Part shown: positions 53,106 through 63,840 of the stretch, in pieces
Layout: every line of letters begins with the position of its first letter
Numbering within the stretch: position 1 is the first letter of the stretch
From: Ypsolopha sequella
Taxonomy: Eukaryota; Arthropoda; Insecta; Lepidoptera; Ypsolophidae
NCBI GenBank assembly: GCA_934047225.1
Contig: OW203992.1
Span: forward strand, 11,087,501 to 11,151,500
Length of the DNA: 64,000 bases
Direction: 5' to 3'
Made by a program: the position numbers and the translations under genes
The notes under the pieces: model-generated
The model's database searches: none
Seen by the model: the letters and a program-made list of their open reading frames with translations, nothing else
What the model was told of the DNA's origin: nothing

Positions 53106-54502
53106 TATCATGAACCAATTGCTACTTACGTATAACTGTGACGTAAAGTAACTAGTAGGTAAGCATATTTGTTGCTTGCACCGAAAATATATCTATAAGC
53201 TGTTTTGTAGCATCTTCAATTCGGACACTCACTTTAGATGCTGCATCAAAATTCTTTTCAACTTAGATCAGATTAGGCTGTTGCAGATTTAGCAGCTTGC
53301 TTCTGGTTAATAAGTACCTAAGTACCAAATAGTTATGCCTATACTAATGAATTAATTTTGTTTTCATTGACCTTTGTTTATTTTCCTTTAAGTTTTTTTT
53401 TTTTCGTAATGTAAACATGTAACATAACAGGAACAAATTATATGCCTCTTGTATTGCAAGGATTTTTGCTGAAATATGCTGAGTCAACTATTGACCCTAT
53501 CAATATAAAACACATAGACATGTTTTTTCAGACCTTTATCTTTCCGTTGTCAAGACAGTTGGACACATTAAACACAATAGATTTTATTTTTGAAAATTAC
53601 GCCTTTTTAAGTTACAAATACGTTTTTATTGGCTTAGCGGCTGGAGTTTTATGTCTAAAATTTCTGCTATAATACAAAAACTTGTTTTTTTTTCGTCAAA
53701 GTCAAAACAAAAAATACCTAGATCAAATACTTTTTCAGAATATTCAGAAAAACCTTGAAAATTCACTATGCGTGCCGAAGTGAGCGTTCTAATGTAGACT
53801 TTTGAACAATATGATTAAGTTCAAAATCACTCAATAGGATTGTTGTGCACCATGGACCAGGCCTTAATAGGTTTTGATCATCTATTTATTCAAAACGTGT
53901 GTTTTTCAAGACTAACTAATTGAATGATTTGATAGTTTTCTTAGGCCCGATTCCCCACGGTAGAACCAGAGAATATAAAGTATTACTAGTAGAACAGTGT
54001 AGTAAAGCTCACTCAAGCGATTTGTCAAGTTATATATCATCAGTAAAATAATTACAATGAACAAATTGCATATCATCATCCCTTGAAAAATTGGGTTAAC
54101 ATGAGCACGACCTAACCTTTTGTAAAATTACATTCCCCCAAACCCGGAACAGATGATCAGAAAAGACCGTTTTATCCGGCGGGATCTCCACCCGAATCAT
54201 TCGCCATTGTTCCGGACTGCTCGGCCCGTGAATACAAATAGACACTTAGAACGTACCTTTTCGCAAATTATCTCCTCCGAAGGCGGCTACGGAACCTGAA
54301 AATAAGGTTTTGCTATTGTAGTGCTTTTACCGCCAGTTCGCTTAGAAAAATAAACGTTTGCATGCATAAGTGGGGTTTGGGTGTTTATTTTATAATGAGT
54401 ATTATAGGAACGAAGTTTGTACCATAGACTAAGTATTAAATACTACACCACTACATAGCTCCATCTACTTAATAATCTATGAAAAAAATGTAGCATAAAG
54501 TA
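53106..54502. other. Unrecognised DNA with one 76-codon frame
   Basis: The frame 53442-53672 (MPLVLQGFLLKYAESTIDPI...) ends in a hydrophobic stretch (VFIGLAAGVLCLKFLL) that could span a membrane. I do not recognise it; no neighbouring exon was found and one frame of this size is expected by chance. Confidence 0.3.
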
Positions 54503-54646
54503 CAGACCGAGGCAAACAACTTTGACAAAAAAGCGACGTAGTGGGTGAAACACATAGTCTCTATTTGGCGGATCGAAGGGTGAAATTCGTGCGTCAACTT
54601 TCCACCACCACGTCGCATTATTGTTCAAGTTGTCTGCCTCAGTCTT
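54503..54646. mobile_element. Foldback element, about 144 bp
   Basis: Ends read inward CAGACCGAGGCAAACAACTT and AAGACTGAGGCAGACAACTT; arms of about 44 bp include GCGACGTAGTGG. TA precedes the left end but the right side is ambiguous. The minus-strand frame across it is incidental. Confidence 0.7.
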
Positions 54647-55255
54647 TTTACATAGAAATTGGACAATTAAAGAAACTCTAGCTTGGTTGAAAAAAAGTAG
54701 TTATAATTACTTATAATTTCAAACAGAATTATTAATCACAACCAAGACATGAAAGCAAAAAAGTACTGTTTGATAAGTTCAACCATAATTAGCTTAAATA
54801 AATCGTATAATTTATTAGTTGTTTTAACAAAGTTAAGTTACCTACTTTTAGCAACGAATACTGCTGGCTAAATATTTTTACTGTTTAATTTTAACACAAT
54901 TTTTTTTCCAAGATGTTTTCTGAATTCTTTATTAAATACTCAGATAAAGGAGGCCAATATAAATTCTACAAGGATGCAAAACAAAAAGACTTTCAATGTT
55001 AGGCAAAAATAAAATAACACATAAATATAATGTTTATATATTGGTAAAATATATCCAAATTTTATATCCCATAACTTCTCAAAATAATATTTTATTTTAT
55101 TGCAATGATATTTTATATTTTTCTGTTTTAATATTTTAACAATTAGATATTATAAAAACATTATTTGTCTCCGTTTATCAAACCAATGTAATGCTGTTTT
55201 TATTCAATATGTTTAGGTTAAAGTAAATATTAAGTTAATTAAGTATATTTTTGTT
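54647..55255. other. AT-rich DNA, nothing recognised
   Basis: No frame, inverted repeat or family word was identified. Confidence 0.45.
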
Positions 55256-55259
55256 TTTT

Positions 55260-55412
55260 AATGGTGGTGGCAGAATAACAGCGTCCTTTGGTATAGGAAT
55301 ATATGCTGAGTCATCGTCCTTTTTATCAGTGCCATACAATTTGATACTACTTTGTCTACCTATATAATGGTGTGTTAAATAAATGTCTTTTTATTTTTAT
55401 TTATTTATATGA
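55260..55412 (+). repeat. Retroelement 3' tail
   Basis: TGGTGGTGGCAGAATAACAG, ATATGCTGAGTCATCGTCCT and a final AAATAAATGTC with TTTTTATTTATTTAT match the tail motif downstream of the LINE at 46300. Confidence 0.5.
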
Positions 55413-55500
55413 CATGTGTACCGAATGGAGAGTGCAGCACTTTCAAAATTACTCTCTCTCAATTATAACTGAAAGCACTCTGATTGAAATCCAACTGAAA

Positions 55501-55870
55501 CTGGAATAGCGAAACAACAAAAATATTGTAGAAAAATATCACATAAATTCTACATATCGACGATTAAGTGACAAGAACTCCTATCTCCAAAACATGATTT
55601 TACAGGAAACGAAAAAACCTTTCATTTGCTTATGTAATTACTTATGAAAAAAATATCTTACGTAGATTTATAATAATTACAACATGAATGAGGGAATCAA
55701 CTAAGCTGTGATTGCTAGTGCATGTAAAATTGCATTTTCAGTTCATCTACATAAGAAATTCAATTTGGCCAAAATGTAAGTTAGGAGTTCTTGTCACTTC
55801 ATTTCATCGTCGATTACATTCTTTTTGTATATTTTTGACTGTTTGCTATTATAGTCTAAGACATAAAAAC
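55501..55870. mobile_element. Foldback element, about 370 bp
   Basis: Arms around 55548-55590 and 55775-55820 share AGTGACAAGAACTCCTA in opposite orientation, and weaker pairing extends outward to AATAGCGAAACAACAAAAAT / AATAGCAAACAGTCAAAAAT. Boundaries are approximate. A 60-codon frame at 55712-55894 overlaps it and is not credible. Confidence 0.6.
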
Positions 55871-56142
55871 CAAGTCTTTGTACCGAATACTTAATTTACG
55901 CTTTTATAAAAAATTTAGGGACAAACTGTGTTTGGTTAGATACCATTATGAAGAAAAATTCGTTTTTACGATTTAATGTTTTTGGTTGGATTCGACCGGA
56001 CTCGACTTTTTAGGGCGTTTTCAAGGTGAAAATATTTAATTCTCCAGATGCCACCGAGAATAAAAAAGAGCCGGTCGAGCACCTATGGGAAGGTAATTAA
56101 TCTCCTATAGTAGAGGACAAATGCGGTTTTATTCTGAGCAAA

Positions 56143-56409
56143 ATGATAAGCGGGAAAGCATTTGGTGAGGGAAGATGGAGTATACGCCATATTCTGATTC
56201 ATGAATATGCCGTATACTCCATACGCCATATTCATGAATCAGTCGAAAATGGTGACCCAGTTAAAGTGTGGAAATTTCTTAGGACATTAGGTGTTGGTGA
56301 ATCACGTCAAGATACTATCCCAAAAGATTTTGATTTAAATTCCTTGAAACATTACTTCTCTTCTTCGTGCACTTTTGACGGTGCTACGAAAATACGTGCT
56401 ACGTATTGA
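56143..56409 (+). pseudogene. LINE linker-region fragment
   Basis: The 88-codon frame includes ENGDPVKVWKFLRTLGVGES, RQDTIPKDFDLNSLKHYFSS, a block found between the endonuclease and RT of Jockey-type LINE proteins (xxDxxKVWxFLRxLGVGK...LNxHFSS). Its first third is distorted by a local inverted duplication: CATATTCTGATTCATGAATA, then TGCCGTATACTCC, then CATATTCATGAATCAG. No RT sequence follows, so this is an isolated fragment. Confidence 0.6.
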
Positions 56410-56492
56410 GTTAATATATACATAATAGGTACACCGCCTACGCCTTCACGTACTTCCAAAATATTTTCCACCCAAAGCTTGTCTGGAAGAAA

Positions 56493-56612
56493 TCGCTCTA
56501 AGCGATAAGACCACCCATTGTTGGCTATATTTTTGTTTTTTCCAACTTTGTATTGTCTTTTTTGTTGTTTTTCTTTTGGTACACAATAAAGCGTATTTAT
56601 GTTATGTTATAT
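56493..56612 (+). repeat. Retroelement 3' tail, plus strand
   Basis: GGAAGAAATCGCTCTAAGCG, ATAAGACCACCCATTGTTGG and GTACACAATAAAGCGTAT. It may be the 3' end belonging with the LINE fragment 80 bp upstream, with everything between deleted. Confidence 0.65.
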
Positions 56613-56624
56613 GTGGAGATGCTG

Positions 56625-56955
56625 CATGCAGGCGGTCTTTCTGTTCTAATAATACTAACGAAACTCTTCATCATGGTCCGGAGTAGTAGCATCACACCAA
56701 AAGTCTGGCACAATGCTATGGTCACCATCCTACACAAGGTGATCAATTTGAATGAACTCGAGTCGAAAATGTCGGTAAACGAATCACGAGACTTAAGTGG
56801 AGATGCGCGGGACATCTGGCTAGACGATGGACAGTGGACTAGGGCGGTAACAGAGTGGCGGCCGAGGCTAAGAAAGCGATCAGTGGGTAGACCGATGGCC
56901 CGATGATGGGCAGACGAAATTATCAGGGCTGTTTGTTGGTGGCTTGATGGGCAAT
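56625..56955 (+). pseudogene. RTE-like LINE, internally deleted
   Basis: The first part encodes MLHAGGLSVLIILTKLFIMV then TPKVWHNAMVTILHK, the N-terminal side of the RT (RTE/BovB-like AGG..L..LT.LFN.....P..W..A.V..LHKKG). After about 35 bp the frame jumps to the protein's end: KWRCAGHLA and, shifted, DDGQWTRAVTEWRPRLRKRS, VGRPMAR, (W)ADEI. The RT palm with its FADD-type box is missing, so an internal deletion has joined the two ends. Stops and a frameshift confirm it is a relic. Confidence 0.7.
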
Positions 56956-58710
56956 GGATGAGTTAAGCTGTTGGTCCTTTTATGCCCGCAGTACGGCGAT
57001 AGCGCTCAGCATCTTTGGCGTGACGATTTTTTTTTACTTTTAAGCTCATCATTAGTATGAAGTCTGATTACGACCATGTTATGAATGGATAAGTGAAAAA
57101 CTTTTAAGGGGCACGTAATCTTAAAAGGACATCGACATTAAAATCCTCAAATCTGCAAGAATACCCTTTCAGAGAGCAAGTAAATGCTCTGTTTACGGAT
57201 TCTATAAAGCATGATAAGGATCGGACGAGAACAATCCTTTTTATTTGTATTTATGAGCCGAGTGGGCCTAACTGGGGCCTGACTGGGCCCTGGCTGGGAG
57301 AAGACGGGCTCGACGACGGGGCCTTGACCTTTGCTCGATGTCAACTTACCAGTCTTACGACAGAAACTTTGGTAGAATAACTACCCTTTCTTGGATAAAT
57401 CTCGGAGAATCTTTTGTTGTGTTATCGAAGCGTGATATGATAAAAGGATTTTGAATGTTTCTAAGGATTTGCCGAGAAAATGGCGAAATGTTTTTGTTTG
57501 TATTGAGCGTGATACGATAAATCTTTGATATGTATTTACTTTTAAGAATTCCGTGTATAAATAAAACGGAATTTAGGCAACCGGTTCTCTGTGTACGAAT
57601 ATAATAGTAGTTTATGAAACCGGCACATAAAAAGGTTATTAAAACACGAGTCAAGTTTTTTAATATTATACACGGGTATTTTTACACATAATTATGTGCA
57701 TTTTCATACATTACTTTATCTACACTCTACCTATTTTCCAATCCATAAGATCTTGGTAACAATGTCGTAAGCTTTCTTGATTTTGCTGGTTCGTTTTTAT
57801 TGCTCGTCATTTTTGTTTGCTAAGTATATGCTGTTAGACATTTTTGCCCAGAATAAAACTTTAAACTAACAAAAAAGCAGTAAATATTGAATTAATAAAT
57901 AACGCACAAAATCTATCCAGCATTTTTTGCGCATGTGAGACAAGGGTGCTGTCACAAAAATAAATCGGATTAAAATCAATCGTAGTTCACATCGGTTTGG
58001 TCATAAATATGTACATAATTCAAACCATTCCCTATTAAAACCTCAGACATGGCTGTATGGGCTAAGTTTGCTTTGCCTTCCTTTTCCGTGTAACTGTACT
58101 TTTATAGCAGAAAAGGTTATGTAAAAGCATTATTTTGTTAAAAAACCTGTTCTTCAAAATCTTTTTTAATGATACGTGAGTGCAAAACCGTTCTTTATTA
58201 AATCTGTAATACTCCTTAACAAACGCCCTCGATTCTAAGAATAAAGCCAAAATTAGATCTCCTAATCTCATCACCTTCAGACAACCTTCAGTCCAGCTAA
58301 GCAAAACAAAAACATTTACCTAATTTCGTCCGTAATATTGCAGTTTCCTAAAGGTATGGCCCCCTTTTTGTTATTGAGGCAATCTGTGTTTAATAAGAGA
58401 GCGCGGTTCATATTATAGGACGGGGGTACTGTGTGACATCCAGTGCATTTGAGTGCTCAATGCGGGCCCGTATTACCCTGGCATCGAGGCCACGGTAAAC
58501 AACGCCTATCCAGCCGGCAGCTGCCGCGCCTGCAGTAGACGCGCAATATCCCTCTTACAAAATAAAGGAATTCTCTACGACGACAATCGTTCGCCTTCCT
58601 TACCCCTCCCAAGTACATACAAACTCACGCCTTCGTCGTTGCCTCCGAATGACTTTACAAAAATTTGCATCGCGCCAGCCTTTTTTTCTTCTCTATATTT
58701 TCACATTCAG
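56956..58710. other. Unrecognised DNA
   Basis: No gene supported over 1.75 kb. A GC-richer patch at 57255-57330 and another at 58440-58560 (in a 102-codon plus-strand frame, 58453-58761) match nothing I know. Confidence 0.35.
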
Positions 58711-59244
58711 GACGGCTATTCTGGCACGTGCGGAAAAATTTCTAGGGCAGATTTGTGGTGATAACAATTACACGAATTTCTGCTATTCATAACTTTCACA
58801 TCGCATTGCATTACGTATTACATATTATCATCATACTTGTGGTCTTTTAATACACAATTCCCTAAATGACAACATTTACACAAATTTAATTCCATGCTCG
58901 ATTTTTTGGTCTCGCCTTCGTTACTTCATAACTGATCTTTTGCTCTATACTAATCTATGAATCATACTGTAAACAAAAGGAAAACGACTGATATTGCGGG
59001 TAAAAAATAACGCCACAATAGCTGCTCTGGCATTATTTTTCACTCGCAATATCAATTATTCGACTTTTGTTTATGGCGTGATAAATACAATGCCATATAA
59101 AGTTGAGTGAAAAATTGTCAAATTAAATACCTTGTCAAATAAATGGTTTTTAATCGAGAAAATCAATACACATTCTCAGAATAACTGTTTTAAAATCACA
59201 TGAAATCTGCCTTCGCAATTTTTCCGAACGTGCCAGAATAGCCG
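58711..59244. mobile_element. Element with about 45-bp inverted repeats
   Basis: Ends read inward ACGGCTATTCTGGCACGTGC and ACGGCTATTCTGGCACGTTC, continuing GGAAAAATT and GGCAGATTT. TTCAG at 58706-58710 and 59245-59249 may be the target duplication. A second palindrome lies in its centre (58970-59073). Confidence 0.65.
58970..59073. repeat. Inner palindrome of the 58711 element
   Basis: Arms TAAACAAAAGGAAAACGACT...ATTGCGGGTAAAAAATAACG and the inverted counterpart ending CGACTTTTGTTTA, about 45 bp each with a 13-bp loop. It may be a separate MITE nested in the outer element, or the loop part of one large foldback. Confidence 0.65.
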
Positions 59245-59249
59245 TTCAG

Positions 59250-59993
59250 AAAAGCAATTTTTGTACGTCGCGGGCGATACGGGGCGCGGGAAATTGCACT
59301 CGTTTCACGGCGTTTTGGAAGGAACAGTGCGAATGGAGTCGAGTCGAGAACATTGTGCCGGGATCGCGTCCCCGATTGTTTCGGGCCACTTCATATTTTG
59401 ATCTGGAAGGGTTCCGAGGAAGATGATGTAACTCCGTAATAAAGCTGACACACATTCTTGGCACACATGTTTAGTTCCGACGAAAATAAATTCCGTTGGA
59501 GTAATAACTACAATTGTGCCCCCGAAATGAAAAAGCCTTTTGTTTCGTTCTTAGACTTTTGAAATAATAAATCCTCTAGATTTCCATTTAGATCTCTGGC
59601 TCCGGCGAATTTCGCCTGGATTTCTTAGAAACGTAATTCAAGAGGAGAGAGCCATCTTTTTGATTTACAAGAAAGAGTTTCGTTGCAGTTGGAGTTCGTC
59701 GGCGATGTTGTTGGATTCAATTAGCAGAAGAGATCTTGTCCTCCTCCTCCCTTTCTTCGTCCCTCGCCTCGCCCACTTGCTGCATTAGCTAATTATTTTC
59801 ATTACCACGAGGAGGACAACACGCCAATTGTTAATTATTTTAAGATTTCTCCCCTTTTTCTGAGTAATCAAATACAACAAATGTTCAAGAACTTTGTGGA
59901 GACTAGAAATGTTAACAAACTTAGAACGTCCGCCTTATAGTCTAGCTAGTGGATTGAACGTCTCGAACATTAGAGGTCGCGGGTTCAAATCTG
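59250..59993. other. Unrecognised, partly GC-richer DNA
   Basis: The stretch 59260-59480 is GC-richer and holds a 72-codon minus-strand frame without known motifs. Nothing else was identified. Confidence 0.35.
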
Positions 59994-60418
59994 TGATAGT
60001 ATTTTGTATAACTGTAACATAATGTGAGACATTGGGACATGAGTGCTTGTTTAAACGAACGAATTTTGCACGAGTGTCCCAATGTACGATTATGTTCAGT
60101 TGCACAAAATACTTTACCTGTATACGAATGTCTTCTCATTTTTTAAAATATTATAAATAAAGAAGATATTTTTGATGGTATTGCATTGGATTTGGATGTA
60201 TATTGGATGGTATTGGATAAAGTTTTGTGTGCAGTTGAACATATAATTGCAAAATTATTACGAAACTAACTTCGTTCGTTTCGTAAACAAGCACTCGTGT
60301 CCTAATGTCTCAAGTTATGTTACAGTTGCACAAAATAGTATTATCTACGATCATCAAAAATATCGTCTTTATTTATAATAGGTATTTCCAACTAAAATTT
60401 TCACGGAAAATGAGAAGA
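59994..60418. repeat. Complex nested palindrome
   Basis: TTTTGTATAACTGTAACATA ... GGACATGAGTGCTTGTTTA (59999-60049) is inverted at 60285-60345, and ATAAATAAAGAAGATATTTT (near 60154) is inverted at about 60358-60378 together with CTTCTCATTTT. The middle holds a third copy of the GTTGCACAAAATA word. The order suggests two overlapping inverted duplications of a 110-bp unit. Confidence 0.6.
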
Positions 60419-60541
60419 ACCTTGGGTGCGTCGCTCGGTAATGCTGCCTTGAAGGCCAATCAGGAAGGACCTTATTTCTCAAGCCACGCCCAAAGGTCGG
60501 TACTTATTTCACGTCTCTGTTATTTATTATTTATGTCGGTT
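60419..60541. other. No supported feature
   Basis: Short interval of mixed composition; may be an upstream extension of R-D (weak similarity to about 48800-48887, around CCAATCAG). Confidence 0.3.
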
Positions 60542-60688
60542 TTATAATAAATTGGGAAAATCGCGGCGCAGAATCACGGTGTTATAATGTAATTTTATAA
60601 CTTCGGATAAACAATCCAGGTACTTACAAAATTGCTTTTGATGTTGCAATTGCCTTATTGCAGTATGGGAGTAGATAAAAGCATATTT
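60542..60688 (+). repeat. Local repeat family R-D, copy 2
   Basis: Diverged partner of 48888-49022 (AATAAATTGGGAAAATCGCG, GCAGAATCACGGTGTTATAA, TGTAATTTTATAACTTCGG, TATTGCAGTATGGGAGTAGA). Confidence 0.65.
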
Positions 60689-60761
60689 TTTTTCGGTGTC
60701 CATTTAGCTAAGGGTCCATATTTATGCTCAAAGAACGGCGATAAGGCTGTTCATATATGAA

Positions 60762-60862
60762 ACGCAATAATCGTCGGTGAACCGTGGGTGTACGAGTGTG
60801 GACTGTGACTTGCATTTCACACCTCTAAAAACCTATCGGGGATTCATGTCGTGACGATAAAT
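60762..60862 (+). mobile_element. SINE 3' part
   Basis: AATCGTCGGTGAACCGTGGG, TGTACGAGTGTGGACTGTGA and CTTGCATTTCACACCTCT match the 3' half of the SINE at 32240-32545, with a deletion of about 25 bp. The tRNA-related head is missing. Confidence 0.55.
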
Positions 60863-61248
60863 GTGCAAAATTTGCATTTTTTTCAATAAGAAAATAAAAA
60901 TCGCGTCCTTTGCGTACTTGCTACGCGTGGGACTAATTTAGAAAGACGCGGTAATAAGTTCTCACAAAATGTGACATTTTGTAAAATTACGAAGTAACAA
61001 CTGCATGATTAATGGGACCAGGTGTCATCTTGTAATTATAGAGGATAATTTCGAAATACGTGATCGTTCGAGGAGGTAATTTAAAAGGTGGCGTGTGACG
61101 GCAGCGACAGTGTTAAATGATTTGGTGTATTTTGTTTACTTTAGTCGGGGATTGTAATAAATGGGTCGCCGTGAAAATCTTGTTGCGGCTCATAATCGAG
61201 ACCGTTTTTTAACCTGTTGGACTCACGCGTTTGGCCTTTAAGACTGTA
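60863..61248. other. No supported feature
   Basis: Nothing identified between the SINE piece and R-A copy 2. Confidence 0.4.
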
Positions 61249-61746
61249 CCTGAGCTTAAAGCATGACCAACTCCAGGCTATCTAGGATTCGTTTGAAGAA
61301 ATTTGGACTCTCCTTGTATTGAAAAAAATATATTTGGTTTATTAATCTTTTCTCTAGGGATCTTACGTATAAATAATGTACTAAGATTTATACTTTTGTC
61401 AAAAAAATAATGTTTTACACCCTCTTTTTTCTGGTTTTGAAAACGTTCACTTCAAAAACGCGGTTAAGAGATCAACTTGATTTTTTTTTCATAAAACAGG
61501 TAATAGAAATATGAAGGTATATCTCCTAAATTTAATATTTTTTTCCCTACAAAATATTTCAGTATTAGCTAAAAACACACCAATTTGTTGTTTCGCTGCG
61601 TGATCACTAGTATTACGCGTCCAAGAAAAAGAGGCCAAAGAGCCAACATATAATCGCCTCTATGAAAAGCAAATAAAGTCTTAGCCATTAGACTTATTCT
61701 GCAGGATGGGTAATAAAAAAAGTTGCTAGAATATGCCATCTTCTTA
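61249..61746 (-). repeat. Local repeat family R-A, copy 2
   Basis: Inverted partner of 4947-5453, 56 kb away. On the minus strand it keeps MAYSSNFFYYPS, LMAKTLFAFHRGDYMLALWP, LFLGRVILVITQRNNKLV and then shifts out of frame through small insertions and deletions. Confidence 0.65.
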
Positions 61747-62927
61747 AATAAACAGAGTCCAGCTCTACGCCAAAATGGGGCTGAGCTGATGCACATGCTC
61801 ATGTTAATCTGAGCGTAAAGTTTCGCTAAATATAGGAGTATTTTGTATGGGAGTTTGATATATGTATGAGTTGCAGGTAAAATTTCAGGCGGCTTAGGGC
61901 TTATGTATTTAACAAAAAATATAATGAAAATACAAAAAATTACTAAGAAAAATCATTTACATTTTCCAATATAAAGGACGCAATATTGACAAAAAAAATA
62001 CTAATCAATACAATACAAGCTTACGGTGAACCCTCTTACTTCTCAAGACAGCTAAAACATAGGTAGCAATACCGTGGCTCGGAACTGTTACCGTAGAGGT
62101 TAAATCTAGGTCCCTACCAGTTCTTCGGCATTTCACGAGGTCGTGCCACGTTTGTAATTACTAATTAGGTAGATTTATGCAAGGAGGGCCGATGACGGAC
62201 AGACCTTTAATGACAGCAATACCTCGCCGAACAACTCCCCCTTAATTTACTGGTTTTGCAACGAAAGTCTGTTAAGAGGGAGCATAAAAGATTTTTTATG
62301 AGTACAACATTGTAAAATATTTATTCGATTTGGCAGTGAATCTGTTTTAGTTACGAAAGGAATATTCTATTGGTGGTAAATATACTTGGTAATAATTGGT
62401 AAATATCAATTTATGATGTTGTTGCTGCTTTGTAAACTATTTCGGTGCGGTTTTATATGAAAAAAAAAATATATTTTAGTAGATGAACTTTGAGTTGAAC
62501 TTAGTGGATTAGGGAGCCAAAACTTCTGTGTTGACTGTACAATTTAATCCAAAATAGGCTTGGTAGTGTCGTTAATTGTAAACTACACTACCGGTAGTGC
62601 GGCTGGTAGTATCCTTGCCAAAAAATCAATCTGTGTAGGATGATATGCGGATGTGGAAATTAAAGTGATTCATCGATTTGATCAAATATTTTTCTACGTA
62701 AATACATAAAAATACACGATTAAAAACTAAACTTAATGTTTTTTTTTAAAAGAGCATATTTTTCACGCTTTCATTCTAATTATTAAAAGAACTTCTTTAT
62801 TCTGTCGAGTTCTCATTCATTATTGCTAAAACATTAGATAACAGGCAATTTTAACTTTACGGGTTAACGTGTAAAACGTTTTCTTGTTTTCGTTGCCACA
62901 GTAGGCTTAAGTATTTATTATTTAAAT
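61747..62927. other. AT-rich DNA, no supported gene
   Basis: About 1.2 kb. No frame, inverted repeat or known family wording was found. Confidence 0.45.
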
Positions 62928-63257
62928 AATAGTAGTTTATGCTACAAGGGCGAAAAATAATAAATTCATTGCTCTAACGCCCGTGTATCATACTACGTTT
63001 TTCAATGCATAGTGTGAGGAAATAAAACAAATATAATCTTGTGAACTTATTATATTGGCTCAAAAGGTCTGTATCCAGAGCCGTTAAAGAGTGGAAAAAA
63101 AAGTATAACATTTATGGTACACAGGAAAGGTAACAGGTTAGCCAACTTCTCGTATATAAATTAAAAAGGTAATAATAAAGCTCTAGGGCAAAATAATCGA
63201 CTTTCTGTTCGGTTTTGATGCATAAAAATTGGGCGTTTACGAGCACTTGCATTAAAA
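62928..63257 (-). repeat. Local repeat family R-B, copy 3
   Basis: Reverse-oriented copy from ATAGTAGTTTATGCTACAAG to CGAGCACTTGCATTAAAAA. It lacks the ACACTCGCTACGCTCGTG palindromic stretch present in the two plus-strand copies, which makes it about 55-60 bp shorter. Confidence 0.75.
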
Positions 63258-63840
63258 ATATATTTTTATTATTTAACTTTTAGCCGTTTATTAACGGCTT
63301 TTAATTATTTGTGGATTATTTTATACATATAAACAACAAAAACAAATAAATACGATATATTCCTCCTTCTATGGAGTCGTCATCATTAAATGATGGATAT
63401 GTTATTTAACTTATTTAGACGAAGGTACGCGATTAGAAAACCGTTCTGAAACCAATTTTAAGCCATAAATTACAATCACGAGTGTTTTGGAATAATCAAA
63501 GATTATGGCAATTTCTTTAGTTACCTTGTTTCCTTGTTAAAGAAAAGTTTACAAAAAAAAGCCCATGATTTGTACAATAAAATAACAAAATGTCTTTTCA
63601 GGAAGCTAACAATAATTAGGTAGATATCTTATCAGATTCAACAGTAACATCATAAGAAAACTTTGTAAAAATATACTAACTGCATAAAAAAGCTATTCAA
63701 ATTAAGATCTCTAAATTTAAATGGTTAAAAACAAACAAGTAAATCTGGTAATTTATTTCCGTAAATTATTGAAGTTCTACAATATTCCAATTCCTTTTAT
63801 TGAAATTCTTACATTAGTTTAATGGTATTAACCTTAATAT
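63258..63840. other. AT-rich DNA, nothing recognised
   Basis: No frame or repeat identified. Confidence 0.4.

Noticed and set aside
57255..57345. LINE coding remnant in the GC-richer patch
   Set aside because: No frame gave a block I could match to any RT or endonuclease motif.
58453..58761. 102-codon plus-strand frame as a gene
   Set aside because: No known motif, no supporting exon context, and its end overlaps the inverted repeat of the 58711 element.
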